Below are positions 1 through 9,954 of a stretch of 64,000 bases of DNA, one piece after another (position 1 is the stretch's first letter; every line of letters starts with the position of its first letter). The DNA is taken from positions 558,001 through 622,000 of the forward strand of contig JBCBVY010000001.1 of assembly GCA_039817385.1 (NCBI GenBank), written 5' to 3'. The position numbers and the translations under genes are program-made. The DNA is from JBCBCP01 sp039817385 (GTDB lineage Bacteria > Pseudomonadota > Alphaproteobacteria > Rhodobacterales > Rhodobacteraceae). A model generated the notes under the pieces. It was not told where the DNA came from. It worked only from the letters and a program-made list of their open reading frames with translations, and searched no databases.

Positions 1-738
1 TTCATCCGTGGTGCGTGTCACAACCGGGTGAAAGGTCAGCTGCGCAGTAGTGCCAATGATCTCGATCAGTTCGGCAGCCGAACCAAGGCCCGGCACCTCG
101 ATCAGGATGCGGTCCTCGCCCTGGCGCTGGATGCTGGGCTCGCGCGTGCCAACCTCGTCAATGCGGCGGCGCACGATTTCGAGGCTCTGCTGCATCGTAC
201 GTTCATTGGTGGCAAGCTGTTCGGCCTCGCTCAGCGTCACGATGAAGACATCGCCATCGGCGCGCACTTCGATGTCCGTGCCGCCTGCGCCGGTCAGCGT
301 CTGCACGGGGCGGGCCAGCGCGCGCACCGCCTCGAGGACCCGCGGCATGTCGTCGGCGTTCTGAATGCGGGCGCGGATCTCGCCCGGGGGCATGTCGGGC
401 ACGCGGCGCAGCGGCGTGATCTCGCGCACCGCGTCCCGGACCTCGGGCCACATGGCCAGCATCCGGGCCGCGTAGACGTCGCTCAGCTGCACTTCGGCAA
501 GCAGTTGCACCCCGCCGCGCAGATCAAGGCCAAGGTTCACGAGGCTCGACGGCATCCACGCGGGCCACTGCGCCAGCGCGCTTTGGTTCCCGGGCGTGTC
601 AAACCCCGCCTCAATCGCGGCGGCGGCGTCATTGTGCCCCTCAACGCGGGTGTAGAACCCGTTGGGCAGCGCAAGGATCAGCCCCGCCGCCACCACCGTC
701 CAGATCAGCAGCCGCCGAAAGAGGGGGATTTGCAGCAT
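1..738 (-). CDS. secD: Protein translocase subunit SecD (3' end beyond window)
   Basis: SecD is the polytopic inner-membrane partner of SecYEG that uses proton motive force to help pull exported proteins across. The visible N-terminal 246 codons start MLQIPLFRRLLIW, which gives a first membrane segment. They continue with the family signature GLDLRGGVQLL, the start of the large periplasmic P1 domain, and an IVRRRIDEVGTREPSIQRQG stretch typical of SecD. The gene runs off the left edge of the window. It starts one base after the yajC stop, so yajC and secD are almost certainly one transcript; secF would be expected beyond the edge. Confidence 0.95.
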   Translation of the reverse strand, partial: MLQIPLFRRLLIWTVVAAGLILALPNGFYTRVEGHNDAAAAIEAGFDTPGNQSALAQWPAWMPSSLVNLGLDLRGGVQLLAEVQLSDVYAARMLAMWPEVRDAVREITPLRRVPDMPPGEIRARIQNADDMPRVLEAVRALARPVQTLTGAGGTDIEVRADGDVFIVTLSEAEQLATNERTMQQSLEIVRRRIDEVGTREPSIQRQGEDRILIEVPGLGSAAELIEIIGTTAQLTFHPVVTRTTDE

Positions 739-739
739 G

Positions 740-1021
740 TTACTTCGCCGGTTCGGTCTTGGAGCGGACGGCGGCGATGGTGTTCTGTACCACGCGGACC
801 TTCACGCCGTCAGCGATCTCCACGTCGATCTCGCCCTTGTCGTCATAGACCTTCACGACCTTGCCCACGAGGCCCCCTTGGGTGACCACCACGTCATTGC
901 GGCGCAGCGCCTCGACCATCGCCTGATGCTCTTTGACCTTTTTCTGCTGCGGGCGGATCAGCAGGAAATACATGATCAGGAAGATCAGGATCAGCGGAAC
1001 AAATTGGGCGAGCGCTTCCAT
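740..1021 (-). CDS. yajC: Preprotein translocase accessory subunit YajC
   Basis: YajC is a small single-span inner-membrane protein that associates with SecDF. The 93-residue product has one hydrophobic helix at residues 8-22 (VPLILIFLIMYFLLI), followed by the family hallmark RPQQKK and a C-terminal soluble region with TQGGLVGKVVKV. Length matches the family. The start has an AAAGGA ribosome binding site about 8 nt upstream. It is the promoter-proximal gene of a yajC-secD operon and is divergent from the pentapeptide-repeat gene; the roughly 100-bp gap between them probably holds both promoters. Confidence 0.95.
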   Translation of the reverse strand: MEALAQFVPLILIFLIMYFLLIRPQQKKVKEHQAMVEALRRNDVVVTQGGLVGKVVKVYDDKGEIDVEIADGVKVRVVQNTIAAVRSKTEPAK

Positions 1022-1122
1022 GTAGAGGTCCTTTGGTAGGTTTGCGCCTAGGTAAGCGGGCCGCGGTGGAGGCGCAAGGCGGAATGGCTGGATTCGCGGC
1101 GCGTTCTGGCTAGGGTTGCGGC

Positions 1123-2241
1123 ATGGAGTGGTTCTTTACCGGTTTGCAATTTGTCGGCGGAGTTGTCGCGCTAGGCGTCGGTGCCGCGGCGCTGGCGCTC
1201 TTCGTGGATTTCGTGCGTAGCGCAAAGCTGCGCGAGCCGATGGGTTTTGCGCAGGTCCACCCGGCGCTGGTACTGATCGGCGTGACGCTTTACGCCTTCG
1301 TGGCGTTGCTGCTGCTGGCTGGGGTGGTCATCCTGATTGCGCAGGTGATCGCCTTGCCGTTCGACGTGTCGGACGCGGACACGCGGTCAGAGTTCCTCTT
1401 CTACATCCTACGCCTCGCTGGGCTTGTCACCGTGCTGGGCGCGGTCATAGCCCTGCCCTTCACGATCATACGCCTGCGCCTGACGCAAAAACAGACGGAC
1501 ACCGCGACCGAAGGGCTGCTGAACGACAAGATCAACGCCGCGACGGAGAGCCTTTATGCGCGGCGGCAGGTAACCAAGTGGACGCGGAAGGAAGGGCACA
1601 AAGACGTCTGGGAAGACGACATCGTCCAACGCTGCGCCGCTATCGACCGACTGGAGGGGCTGGCCAAAGACAACCCCGCCGAGATCCCCCGCATAGCGCG
1701 GATGCTGTCCGTTTTTGTGCGCGAGTTGTCGAAGGAGGTGCCCCCCGTAGATATGCCAGAAGACGTGCCAGTTGATGAGATACGGGACTCGGCCGATGCC
1801 CTGCCCGCTCTGCGCTCGGATTTGGAGAAGGCCGCACAAACGCTCGGCCGCCTTACCCGATACGCAAAGGAGAACGGCAGCCCGCTGCACGGTGGAGAAG
1901 TCGACCTGCGCGGCGCAAATTTGCAGCGCGCGGACCTGCGAGGCCTCGACTTTGAAAAAGCGCGCTTCGAGGGCGCGCGATTGCAGGGGGCGGTCCTCAT
2001 CGATGCGAGGCTGCAGGGGGCGAGCCTTGGGGAGGCGCGGTTACAGCGCGCGAAACTCAGGGGAGCGCAATTGCAGCGGGCAGACCTTAAGTCCGCACAC
2101 CTGCAGGGAGCAGACCTCCTCGGGGCTCATTTGCAGTGGGCTGACCTTGTAGAAGCGCAATTGCAGGGGGCGGACCTTTATTCCGCATACTTGGAAGGAG
2201 CAGACTTAGAGTGGGCAGATCTCGAAGACGTTCAGTGGTAA
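1123..2241 (+). CDS. Membrane-anchored pentapeptide-repeat protein
   Basis: The 372-residue protein has three hydrophobic segments in the N-terminal third (about residues 10-30, 48-72 and 90-113). A charged, partly helical linker follows (about 120-250). The C-terminal domain (about 257-368) is built of A(D/N)LQxADLxxA-type pentapeptide repeats such as LRGANLQRADLRG and LQGADL. Pentapeptide domains fold as a right-handed quadrilateral beta-helix; the family includes DNA mimics but most members have no known activity. The repeat is also visible in the DNA as recurring ttgcag(g/c)gggc units. There is no clear operon partner. Function is not assigned. Confidence 0.85.
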   Translation: MEWFFTGLQFVGGVVALGVGAAALALFVDFVRSAKLREPMGFAQVHPALVLIGVTLYAFVALLLLAGVVILIAQVIALPFDVSDADTRSEFLFYILRLAGLVTVLGAVIALPFTIIRLRLTQKQTDTATEGLLNDKINAATESLYARRQVTKWTRKEGHKDVWEDDIVQRCAAIDRLEGLAKDNPAEIPRIARMLSVFVRELSKEVPPVDMPEDVPVDEIRDSADALPALRSDLEKAAQTLGRLTRYAKENGSPLHGGEVDLRGANLQRADLRGLDFEKARFEGARLQGAVLIDARLQGASLGEARLQRAKLRGAQLQRADLKSAHLQGADLLGAHLQWADLVEAQLQGADLYSAYLEGADLEWADLEDVQW

Positions 2242-2520
2242 ATCCGCGAAGTCTGTGCGTGCGATGAGATCATTCATCTTCTAGCTTAGCTAGGGGGCGC
2301 CATCCATTTTGCCGCTGTCCTTGGCGATGGGTCACTTTGCTGCTTGGTGGCGTCACACTAGAACAAACGAATTAGCCATCTCAAAGAACAATCAGACTTT
2401 TGAACTTGGACGGCTACCTCGCCGCATACCGCACCTGGCTCCGCGCCAATCACTCTGACCTTGCTGACTAGACCGCTCCCCCACCCCGCGCTATAGCCCC
2501 GCCAAACCACGGAGGCTCCC

Positions 2521-3810
2521 ATGCACGACATACGCGCGATCCGCGAGAACCCTGACGCCTTGGACGCCGCCCTTGCGCGGCGGGGGGATGCTCCGGTGTC
2601 CTCCGAGCTGCTCGCGCTGGATGAGGCGCGGCGGGGGAAGATCCTCGCAGCCGAGACCGCGCAGGCGGAGCAGAACAAGGCCTCCAAGGCTGTGGGCGCG
2701 GCCAAGGCCTCGGGCGATGAGGCTGAGTTTGAACGGCTGCGCGCGCTGGTGGGCGAGAAGAAGGCTGAAGTCGCAGCGATGCAGGAGGAGGCGAAGGCGC
2801 TGGATGCGCAGCTGACCGATGCCCTCGCCCGCATTGCCAACCTGCCTGCGGACGACGTGCCCGACGGGGCGGATGAGGACGATAATGTCGAGGTGAAGCG
2901 GTGGGGCGATTTGCCCGCTTTCGACTTCACCCCCAAGGAGCATTTCGAGATTGGCGGCGTCGCCGCGGCGATGGATTTCGAGACGGCGGGTAAGATCTCG
3001 GGCAGCCGCTTTGTCATGCTCAAGGGCGCCGTGGCGCGCATCCACCGGGCCCTCGCGCAGTTCATGGTCGACACCCATGTGGACCAGAACGGCCTGACAG
3101 AGGTGAACCCGCCCGTACTCGTCCGGGACGAGGCGATGTACGGCACCGACAAGCTGCCGAAGTTCGGCGGCGACAGCTACCGCACCGAGGAAGGCATGTG
3201 GCTGGTCCCGACCTCCGAAGTTCCGCTGACCTATATCCCGGCAGGCGACATCCTGGACGAAGCCGCCCTGCCGATGCGCTTCACCGCGCACACGCTGTGC
3301 TTCCGCTCGGAGGCGGGCAGCGCGGGGCGGGACACCACCGGAATGCTGCGCCAGCACCAGTTCGAGAAGGTCGAGATGGTGTCGATCGTGCACCCTGACC
3401 ATTCCGACGAAGAGCAAAAGCGCATGCTGGGCTGCGCCGAGGGCATTCTGGAGGCGCTGGGCATCCCCTACCGTACGGTGATCCTGTGCACCGGGGACAT
3501 GGGCTTTGGCGCGCGGCGCACTTATGACATCGAGGCGTGGCTGCCGGGGCAGGATGCCTATCGCGAGATCAGCTCCGTCTCCACCACCGGGGATTTCCAG
3601 GCCCGCCGGATGAACGCCCGGTTCCGGCCGGACGGGGGCAAGCCTGAGTTTGTGCACACGCTGAACGGCTCTGGCCTTGCCGTGGGCCGCTGCCTGATCG
3701 CGGTGCTGGAGAACGGGCAGCAGGCGGACGGATCGGTGCAGCTGCCCGCAGCACTGGCGCCATATCTTGGCGGCAAGACAATGCTGGGCGCGGACGGCAC
3801 ACTGTCCTAG
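2521..3810 (+). CDS. serS: Seryl-tRNA synthetase
   Basis: This class II aminoacyl-tRNA synthetase charges tRNA-Ser (and tRNA-Sec where present). The 429-residue product has the N-terminal long coiled-coil arm that contacts the tRNA variable arm (about residues 30-105). The catalytic core follows, with motif 2 around CFRSEAGSAGRDTTGMLRQH and motif 3 around LNGSGLAVGRCLIAVLENG. Length and architecture are standard. An upstream GGAGG-like site precedes the ATG. Its stop codon overlaps the stop of the convergent MFS pseudogene through a shared CTAG. Confidence 0.97.
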   Translation: MHDIRAIRENPDALDAALARRGDAPVSSELLALDEARRGKILAAETAQAEQNKASKAVGAAKASGDEAEFERLRALVGEKKAEVAAMQEEAKALDAQLTDALARIANLPADDVPDGADEDDNVEVKRWGDLPAFDFTPKEHFEIGGVAAAMDFETAGKISGSRFVMLKGAVARIHRALAQFMVDTHVDQNGLTEVNPPVLVRDEAMYGTDKLPKFGGDSYRTEEGMWLVPTSEVPLTYIPAGDILDEAALPMRFTAHTLCFRSEAGSAGRDTTGMLRQHQFEKVEMVSIVHPDHSDEEQKRMLGCAEGILEALGIPYRTVILCTGDMGFGARRTYDIEAWLPGQDAYREISSVSTTGDFQARRMNARFRPDGGKPEFVHTLNGSGLAVGRCLIAVLENGQQADGSVQLPAALAPYLGGKTMLGADGTLS

Positions 3811-4983
3811 CGGTGCGCGACCCTCAACGCGAGGATGAACAGCGCCGCGTAAGACAGCGCAAAACCGGCCACTACGAACGGCAGGGCGCGCCAGCCTGCG
3901 GCCGAAATAACCGCGCCCAGCGCCGGAGGGCCCGCCAAGGCGCCAACACTGCCCAACTGCGCGACCAGCCCGTTGGTCGGCCCGGTCAGGGCCAGGGTGC
4001 CCGCGACCCGCGGCACCGCCGCAAAGGTCTGGGCGACAAGGACCCCCGACATGAAGACTGCCACCGCGGTCCACGCGATAATCTGGACCGGTGCCGCCGC
4101 CTCGGCAAAGGCCAGAAAGGCGCTGACACTCAGGGCAACCCCCACGCCTGCCGCGATGATGCTGCCGGGTAGGCCGCGGGCCAACACGCCGTAGCTGAGG
4201 CTCCCGGCGATGCTGGCAAGCGCCACAGAGCCCGTGACCTGCCCAGCCCGCCCAGGTGTGAAGCCATGTTGCTGGACGAGGAAGGTCGGCAACAGGCTCA
4301 GGATCGACAGCGACAACAGGGTCAGACCAAGAAATGCCGCCCCAAGCAGCCACGTCGCCACGGGCATCGCGGCCCGTGTCTTTGGGGCGTCCGGGTGATC
4401 CGCGCCGCCAGCCACGTCCTTCGGAATTGAACCCAGCGCAGCCACAGCGGCAAAGGCAACAAGGCCCGCGCTGGACAGATACCAGCCGCGCCATCCGAAC
4501 GGCCCTGCCAGCGCGCCACCTGCAAAGGCCGCAAGGCTGAGCCCAAGGGTAAAGAACATCCCCCAGATCGCAAGCGCCAAGGGCACGTCTTTCCGCGCCG
4601 CTTCCCGCGCGATCAGTGTCGGCGCGGCAACGACGACGATCAGATAGCCCAGGCCCTCAAGGATCCGGGCGCCCAGAAGCATCGGAACGGTCGGAAAAAC
4701 GGCACCCGCCGCGGCGCAGACCGCCATAGCGAGTGCCCCGAAGATCATCGAACTGCGCAGGCCCAAACGCACCGCCCCGTAGCCCGCGATCAGGCCAAGG
4801 CCCGCAGAGGCCAGCAGAGGCAAGGGTAATCAGCGATACCAACCAACCCAGCGCCGTCAGGCTGAGTTGCAGGTCATCCTGCAGATATGTCGCGACAGGG
4901 GCGATGCGGCCAACCTGAACGGCTCCGGCAACGCCGACCAGAAAAGCGGCGATAATTGCGCGCCAGTTCGATTTTTTGTTTAT
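3807..4983 (-). pseudogene. MFS transporter, broken by a frameshift and a lost start codon
   Basis: The downstream part (from about 4823) encodes roughly 338 residues of a 10-11 span major facilitator protein. The first 50 or so residues, including the first membrane helix, lie upstream in another frame: NKKSNWRAIIAAFLVGVAG, then TYLQDDLQLSLTALGWLVSL. Dropping one base near 4818-4826 would join the two as ...SLITLALLASAGLGLIAGYG, a normal MFS helix 2. At the expected start the codon is ATA (4983-4981), preceded by an AGGGGCGGGG ribosome site. No ATG, GTG or TTG is available in that frame before a stop. This indicates decay, unless both changes are sequencing errors. The substrate is unknown; the full length would be about 391 residues. 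Confidence 0.8.
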
Positions 4984-5092
4984 GTGCCCCGCCCCTGACC
5001 TTTTTTGAGATCACGGTAGCGGGGACGCACAAAGCGGCCAAGGATTCGTCGCGGGGGCATCCAGCACCGCAGCTGCACTGAGGCAGCGCGCC

Positions 5093-6172
5093 CTAGCCCC
5101 GAAACAGGCGCCAGAGGCTTTTGGGCCGATACTCGCCCCGCTTTTGCACCCGTTCGCGGACGCTCGGGTGCATCTGGTGTTCATGGTGCGGGCCGTCGCG
5201 CCAGCGGTTCAGGGGGCTGGTCTTGACCGTCAAATCAGCGGAGTCGGCCAGCGGGTCGGCCTTGACCAGCGGGATCTTCGCGCCGGGTTGCAGGGTCAGC
5301 CGGTCCGCGCCCCGAAACACCCAGTCGAGCGCGATGGCCGACAGGCCCTGCGCGTCCGCAGAGCCGCCAACCACCCCGTGATTGCCGACAAACCACATCT
5401 GCTGGTAGGGGCGGAGCGGACCGGTGTCGCCGCCATTCAGACGCGTAAGGTTGTCCCATTTGGCGGGCACGTAAAAAAGACGCCGCTCGTCCACGGCCAG
5501 CGCATGGCGCGCGCTGCGCACGAGGCTCGACAGGACCATGTCGTGAAACTTGTACTGGCTGTTCCAAAGCGCCGCGACGGGCCCGAGCAGGGCCACCGGC
5601 ACGCCCCGCGCGCCAACCGTATCCCAGACCCCGACATAGGCGATGTTGACGATCTTGCTGCCGTCCCCGCGCCAGTCCGCATCCATCTGCGAGGTTGCAA
5701 AACCCGGCGACAGGGCGCGCCGCGCTTCCAGGATATGCGTCTTGTCCGGGGCATTGCGCGCCCCGCGCTTGCGGTAAAGCTTGAAGGCCGTGTTGATGCC
5801 TTCGGGACTGGTGTCGCGCACGAGCCCGCATTTGCGCACCATTCCGGCGACCGAGCGGGCCGTGAAGCCCCCCCGGGAAAAGCCGAAAAGGTAAATCTCA
5901 TCCCCGTCCCGGTAGACGTCACAGAGGAACTTGTACGCCTCCTTCACCTTCGCATCGAGGCCCCAGCCAAAGGCCCCGCCACCATATTTGCGCAGCACCT
6001 TCGTCAGACCCGTCGTGTAGTCGGGGTTCACGCCGATGCCCGGAAAATAGGCGGCAACCTGCCCGCGGGCGGGGTTCGATTCGAGGGCTTCGTAGAGTTT
6101 GCGGACGTTCGTGACCTCCTCAAGCTTGGGGGAGTTCCACGTTCCGTCACAGAAGATGGCGATGCGGGTCAT
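5093..6172 (-). CDS. DUF2235 family alpha/beta hydrolase
   Basis: The start chosen gives MTRIAIFCDGTWNSP, the canonical N-terminus of DUF2235 proteins, and has an AAGG site about 8 nt upstream; a longer in-frame extension to 6358 has no family character. The 359-residue protein carries the nucleophile-elbow motif GFSRGGFTARS (GxSxG) at about residue 110. The family shares this catalytic core with type VI secretion phospholipase effectors (Tle1-like). No T6SS, VgrG or immunity gene is visible nearby, so a housekeeping or orphan esterase/phospholipase role is just as possible. It is divergent from the TspO-like gene. Confidence 0.8.
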   Translation of the reverse strand: MTRIAIFCDGTWNSPKLEEVTNVRKLYEALESNPARGQVAAYFPGIGVNPDYTTGLTKVLRKYGGGAFGWGLDAKVKEAYKFLCDVYRDGDEIYLFGFSRGGFTARSVAGMVRKCGLVRDTSPEGINTAFKLYRKRGARNAPDKTHILEARRALSPGFATSQMDADWRGDGSKIVNIAYVGVWDTVGARGVPVALLGPVAALWNSQYKFHDMVLSSLVRSARHALAVDERRLFYVPAKWDNLTRLNGGDTGPLRPYQQMWFVGNHGVVGGSADAQGLSAIALDWVFRGADRLTLQPGAKIPLVKADPLADSADLTVKTSPLNRWRDGPHHEHQMHPSVRERVQKRGEYRPKSLWRLFRG

Positions 6173-6245
6173 ACGCGCTACCTTGTCTAATGTCCTGTTT
6201 TCAATGCAGGTCACGGTACTCGCTTTGGTTGGATTGTAAACGTTC

Positions 6246-6938
6246 ATGCGCCTTGCCCTGCCTGTTTTACTGGCGACGCTGGCTTTTGCCGCCTCGCCGT
6301 TCCTCGTGCCGGACTTTGGCGGTTTTGATCCGGCGGCATTCCCCATCCCGCAGCCCAACCCGCCGGTGCAGCCTGCGGGCTATGCGTTTTCGATCTGGGG
6401 GGTGATCTACCTGTGGCTTCTGGTGTCAGCGGGGTTCGGGCTGCTGAGCCGTGCCGAGGGCGCGACATGGGGGGCGATGCGCGCCCCGCTGCTTGTGTCG
6501 CTGGCCGTCGGTGCGGTTTGGCTGCTGGTGGCGGTGCGCAGCCCGGTCTGGGCCTCGGTGCTCATCTGGGTGATGCTCGGCGGGGCTTTGGCGGCGCTTT
6601 ACCGGGCGCCGGTGCAGGATCGCTGGCTGGCGGCGGAGCCGGTGGCGCTTTATGCGGGATGGCTCAGCGCGGCGAGCGTGGTGTCGCTGGGGCTGCTCGC
6701 GGCGGGCTACGGGCTCATGGGCGGGGTCGCGGCGGGCTGGGCCGGGATCGTCGCGGCCAGCGGGCTTGGCTTTGCCGTGCAATGGTCGCTGGGCCGCGCG
6801 CCGTTTTATGGCGTGGCGGTGATCTGGGCGCTTGCCGCGGTTGCCGTGCGCAACGCAGGCGAAACGGAGCTGATGACGGCCGCTTTGGCTGGTGCCGCGC
6901 TGGTCGGGGTTGCGACCGCGCGGGCGGCGCTGCGCTAG
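6246..6938 (+). CDS. TspO/MBR-like tryptophan-rich membrane protein
   Basis: The 230-residue protein is almost entirely hydrophobic, with about seven predicted spans and no soluble domain. The segment PVQPAGYAFSIWGVIYLWLL resembles the conserved first loop and helix of long TspO/MBR-type proteins, and tryptophans recur in the helices. TspO proteins bind tetrapyrroles and other hydrophobic ligands in the membrane. The match is recognised from motif and hydropathy only; at 230 residues it is longer than the ~160-residue bacterial TspO, so the ligand and role are uncertain. A strong bidirectional terminator lies 8 nt downstream. Confidence 0.55.
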   Translation: MRLALPVLLATLAFAASPFLVPDFGGFDPAAFPIPQPNPPVQPAGYAFSIWGVIYLWLLVSAGFGLLSRAEGATWGAMRAPLLVSLAVGAVWLLVAVRSPVWASVLIWVMLGGALAALYRAPVQDRWLAAEPVALYAGWLSAASVVSLGLLAAGYGLMGGVAAGWAGIVAASGLGFAVQWSLGRAPFYGVAVIWALAAVAVRNAGETELMTAALAGAALVGVATARAALR

Positions 6939-6945
6939 CGCTCCA

Positions 6946-6991
6946 TCAGGCCCTGCGGGCCTTTGTCGCGAGGAAGGCCCGCAGGGGCTGA
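6946..6991. terminator. Bidirectional hairpin terminator between TspO-like gene and der
   Basis: Two 18-nt arms (6946-6963 and 6974-6991) are complementary at 17 of 18 positions around a 10-nt loop. The arms end in CCTT and AAGG, so both strands have short A/T runs. It sits exactly in the convergent gap between the two genes. The pairing is read directly; terminator function is inferred from position. Confidence 0.7.
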
Positions 6992-6999
6992 CCGAGCGC

Positions 7000-8448
<1,449 letters not shown>

Positions 8449-8498
8449 TGGGGGTGCGCCCGGGGTTGCTAGGCTCGCGCATTTATCAGAGCGTCGGA

Positions 8499-8516
8499 GT
8501 GGGGGCCAGCCCCCAC
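8499..8516. repeat. GC-rich hairpin between bamB and der
   Basis: GTGGGGGC (8499-8506) and GCCCCCAC (8509-8516) form a perfect 8-bp stem with a 2-nt loop, followed by ACCCCCGGG. I associate this type of short GC palindrome with Rhodobacteraceae intergenic regions from general experience; copy number could not be checked. It lies in the 118-nt gap inside a same-strand gene pair, so it may attenuate der transcription. Confidence 0.5.
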
Positions 8517-8566
8517 ACCCCCGGGATTTTCTGGAACAGAGAAAAAGGACGCGTGCCGCGCTGTTC

Positions 8567-9910
8567 TTAGCGATAGGCGAGCAATTGGCCGTTGCGGTTG
8601 ACCACGTAAAGGGTGCGACCTGCCACGACCGGGGCCGTGGTCGCGCCGCCGCCGGGGATTTCTGTGACTGCGGCGAGGCTGCCATCCGTGGGGTTGAAGC
8701 TGCGCAGCTGCGCGTCCGATGAGGCCACGCGAACGAGACCGCCCGCCACGACCGGGCCGTGATGGGCGTACACCTCGGCGATGCGGCGCGGGCGATTGTT
8801 CACGAAGTTGGGCAGGCGCACGCCCCAGATGCGGGTGCCGTCGCCGGCGTCGAGGCGCACCAGCTCGTTTGTGTCCGTGAGGGCAAAGACTGATCCGCCG
8901 ACAGGGTACATCGCGCTGATCGCGCCGTCATTGGCCGTCCAGATGCGGGTGCCGGAGCCTGCATCCAAGGCGACCATCCGGCCTGCCTGGTTGCCCGCGT
9001 AAACGACATTGCCATCCACGACGGGCGCGCCGGTCACGTCGTCGATCTTGCTCAGCGCGCGGCCCGGACGCTCGCCCAGGACCGACGCGTCCCAGCGGCG
9101 CAGGCCGCCCCGGCGGAACACGGCCTGAATCTCGCCCGAGCCAAAGGCGAAAATAGCGAGGTCTTCGGTCAGCGCGGGCGCAGGTGCGCCCAGCACGTTG
9201 TTGATGTCGGTGCCGCTGCCGATCTGCCACGCGATGCGGCCATTTGATGTCTCCAGCGCCCAGCCGGTGTTGTCGCCCACCATCAGGTAGACCAGGCCCC
9301 CGAACACGGTCGGGCGGCCCGAGCCCGTCGCATCGAGCTGCTGGGTCCAGCGCACGGCGCCGGTGGATGCGTCCAGTGCGGCCAGCTCGCCATAGCCGAG
9401 CGAGACATAGATCGTGCCGTCCTCTGCCGCGATGCCGCCGCCTGTCGCGTCCCCTTCGGAATCGCGCGCAGGGCGTAGGCTGCGTTGCCACGCCAGCTGG
9501 CCCGACGTCGTCACTGCGGAAACGGTGCTGTCAGCATCGAGCGTGTAGACCAGCCCGCCCAGCACCACCGGGTCTGCGGTGATCCGCTGCTTGCGGCTAT
9601 CGCCCTGCCCGATGTTGACAGACCACGCGAGCGCGGGCGCAGCGGACAGCGCAGGATGCGCCGTGCGCGCAGATGGCGTGCCAAAGCCCTGCGCGGCATC
9701 GCGGTTCGCGGTTGCTGCCGGAAGGGAAATCGGGGCGGCGGTGTTGGGCTGTTCCGCGATGGCCAGCGCCGCGGCGCTTTGCAGCACCGCCGTCACCGGC
9801 TCGCGTTTGCCGGGCAAAACGGCGTCGCTTTGCTGGCAGGCCGCAAGGACGCTGGCAGCCAGCAACAGGGCCATCGGAGCAGCGGATGGGATGCGGCGGC
9901 GGAAGATCAT
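8567..9910 (-). CDS. bamB: Outer-membrane assembly lipoprotein BamB-like, PQQ-type beta-propeller
   Basis: The 447-residue product starts MIFRRRIPSAAPMALLLAAS and has a lipobox (VLAAC) at about residue 27, so it should be a lipoprotein. The rest is a beta-propeller with repeated PQQ-like blades, for example VVLGGLVYTLDADSTVSAV, GTIYVSLGYGELAALDASTG and VVYAGNQAGRMVALDAGSG. BamB acts with BamA in the outer-membrane protein insertion machine. The upstream TPR protein (YfgM-like) and downstream der reproduce the conserved yfgM-bamB-der order known in many proteobacteria, which supports the call over a generic PQQ-repeat protein. Confidence 0.88.
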   Translation of the reverse strand: MIFRRRIPSAAPMALLLAASVLAACQQSDAVLPGKREPVTAVLQSAAALAIAEQPNTAAPISLPAATANRDAAQGFGTPSARTAHPALSAAPALAWSVNIGQGDSRKQRITADPVVLGGLVYTLDADSTVSAVTTSGQLAWQRSLRPARDSEGDATGGGIAAEDGTIYVSLGYGELAALDASTGAVRWTQQLDATGSGRPTVFGGLVYLMVGDNTGWALETSNGRIAWQIGSGTDINNVLGAPAPALTEDLAIFAFGSGEIQAVFRRGGLRRWDASVLGERPGRALSKIDDVTGAPVVDGNVVYAGNQAGRMVALDAGSGTRIWTANDGAISAMYPVGGSVFALTDTNELVRLDAGDGTRIWGVRLPNFVNNRPRRIAEVYAHHGPVVAGGLVRVASSDAQLRSFNPTDGSLAAVTEIPGGGATTAPVVAGRTLYVVNRNGQLLAYR

Positions 9911-9954
9911 GAGTCTGCTCTTTATGTGTTTGGCATAGGGTCGGCGCTTGGGGG

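Noticed and set aside
28..885. A 285-codon plus-strand frame at the left edge
   Set aside because: It is antisense to secD and yajC, whose products are recognisable over the same interval.
2491..4494. A 667-codon minus-strand frame across serS and the MFS gene
   Set aside because: It spans the end of one gene in a shifted frame and the antisense of another; composition is typical of a shadow frame.
5144..6190. A 348-codon plus-strand frame opposite the DUF2235 gene
   Set aside because: It has no domain and mirrors the minus-strand hydrolase, which carries CDGTWN and GFSRGG motifs.
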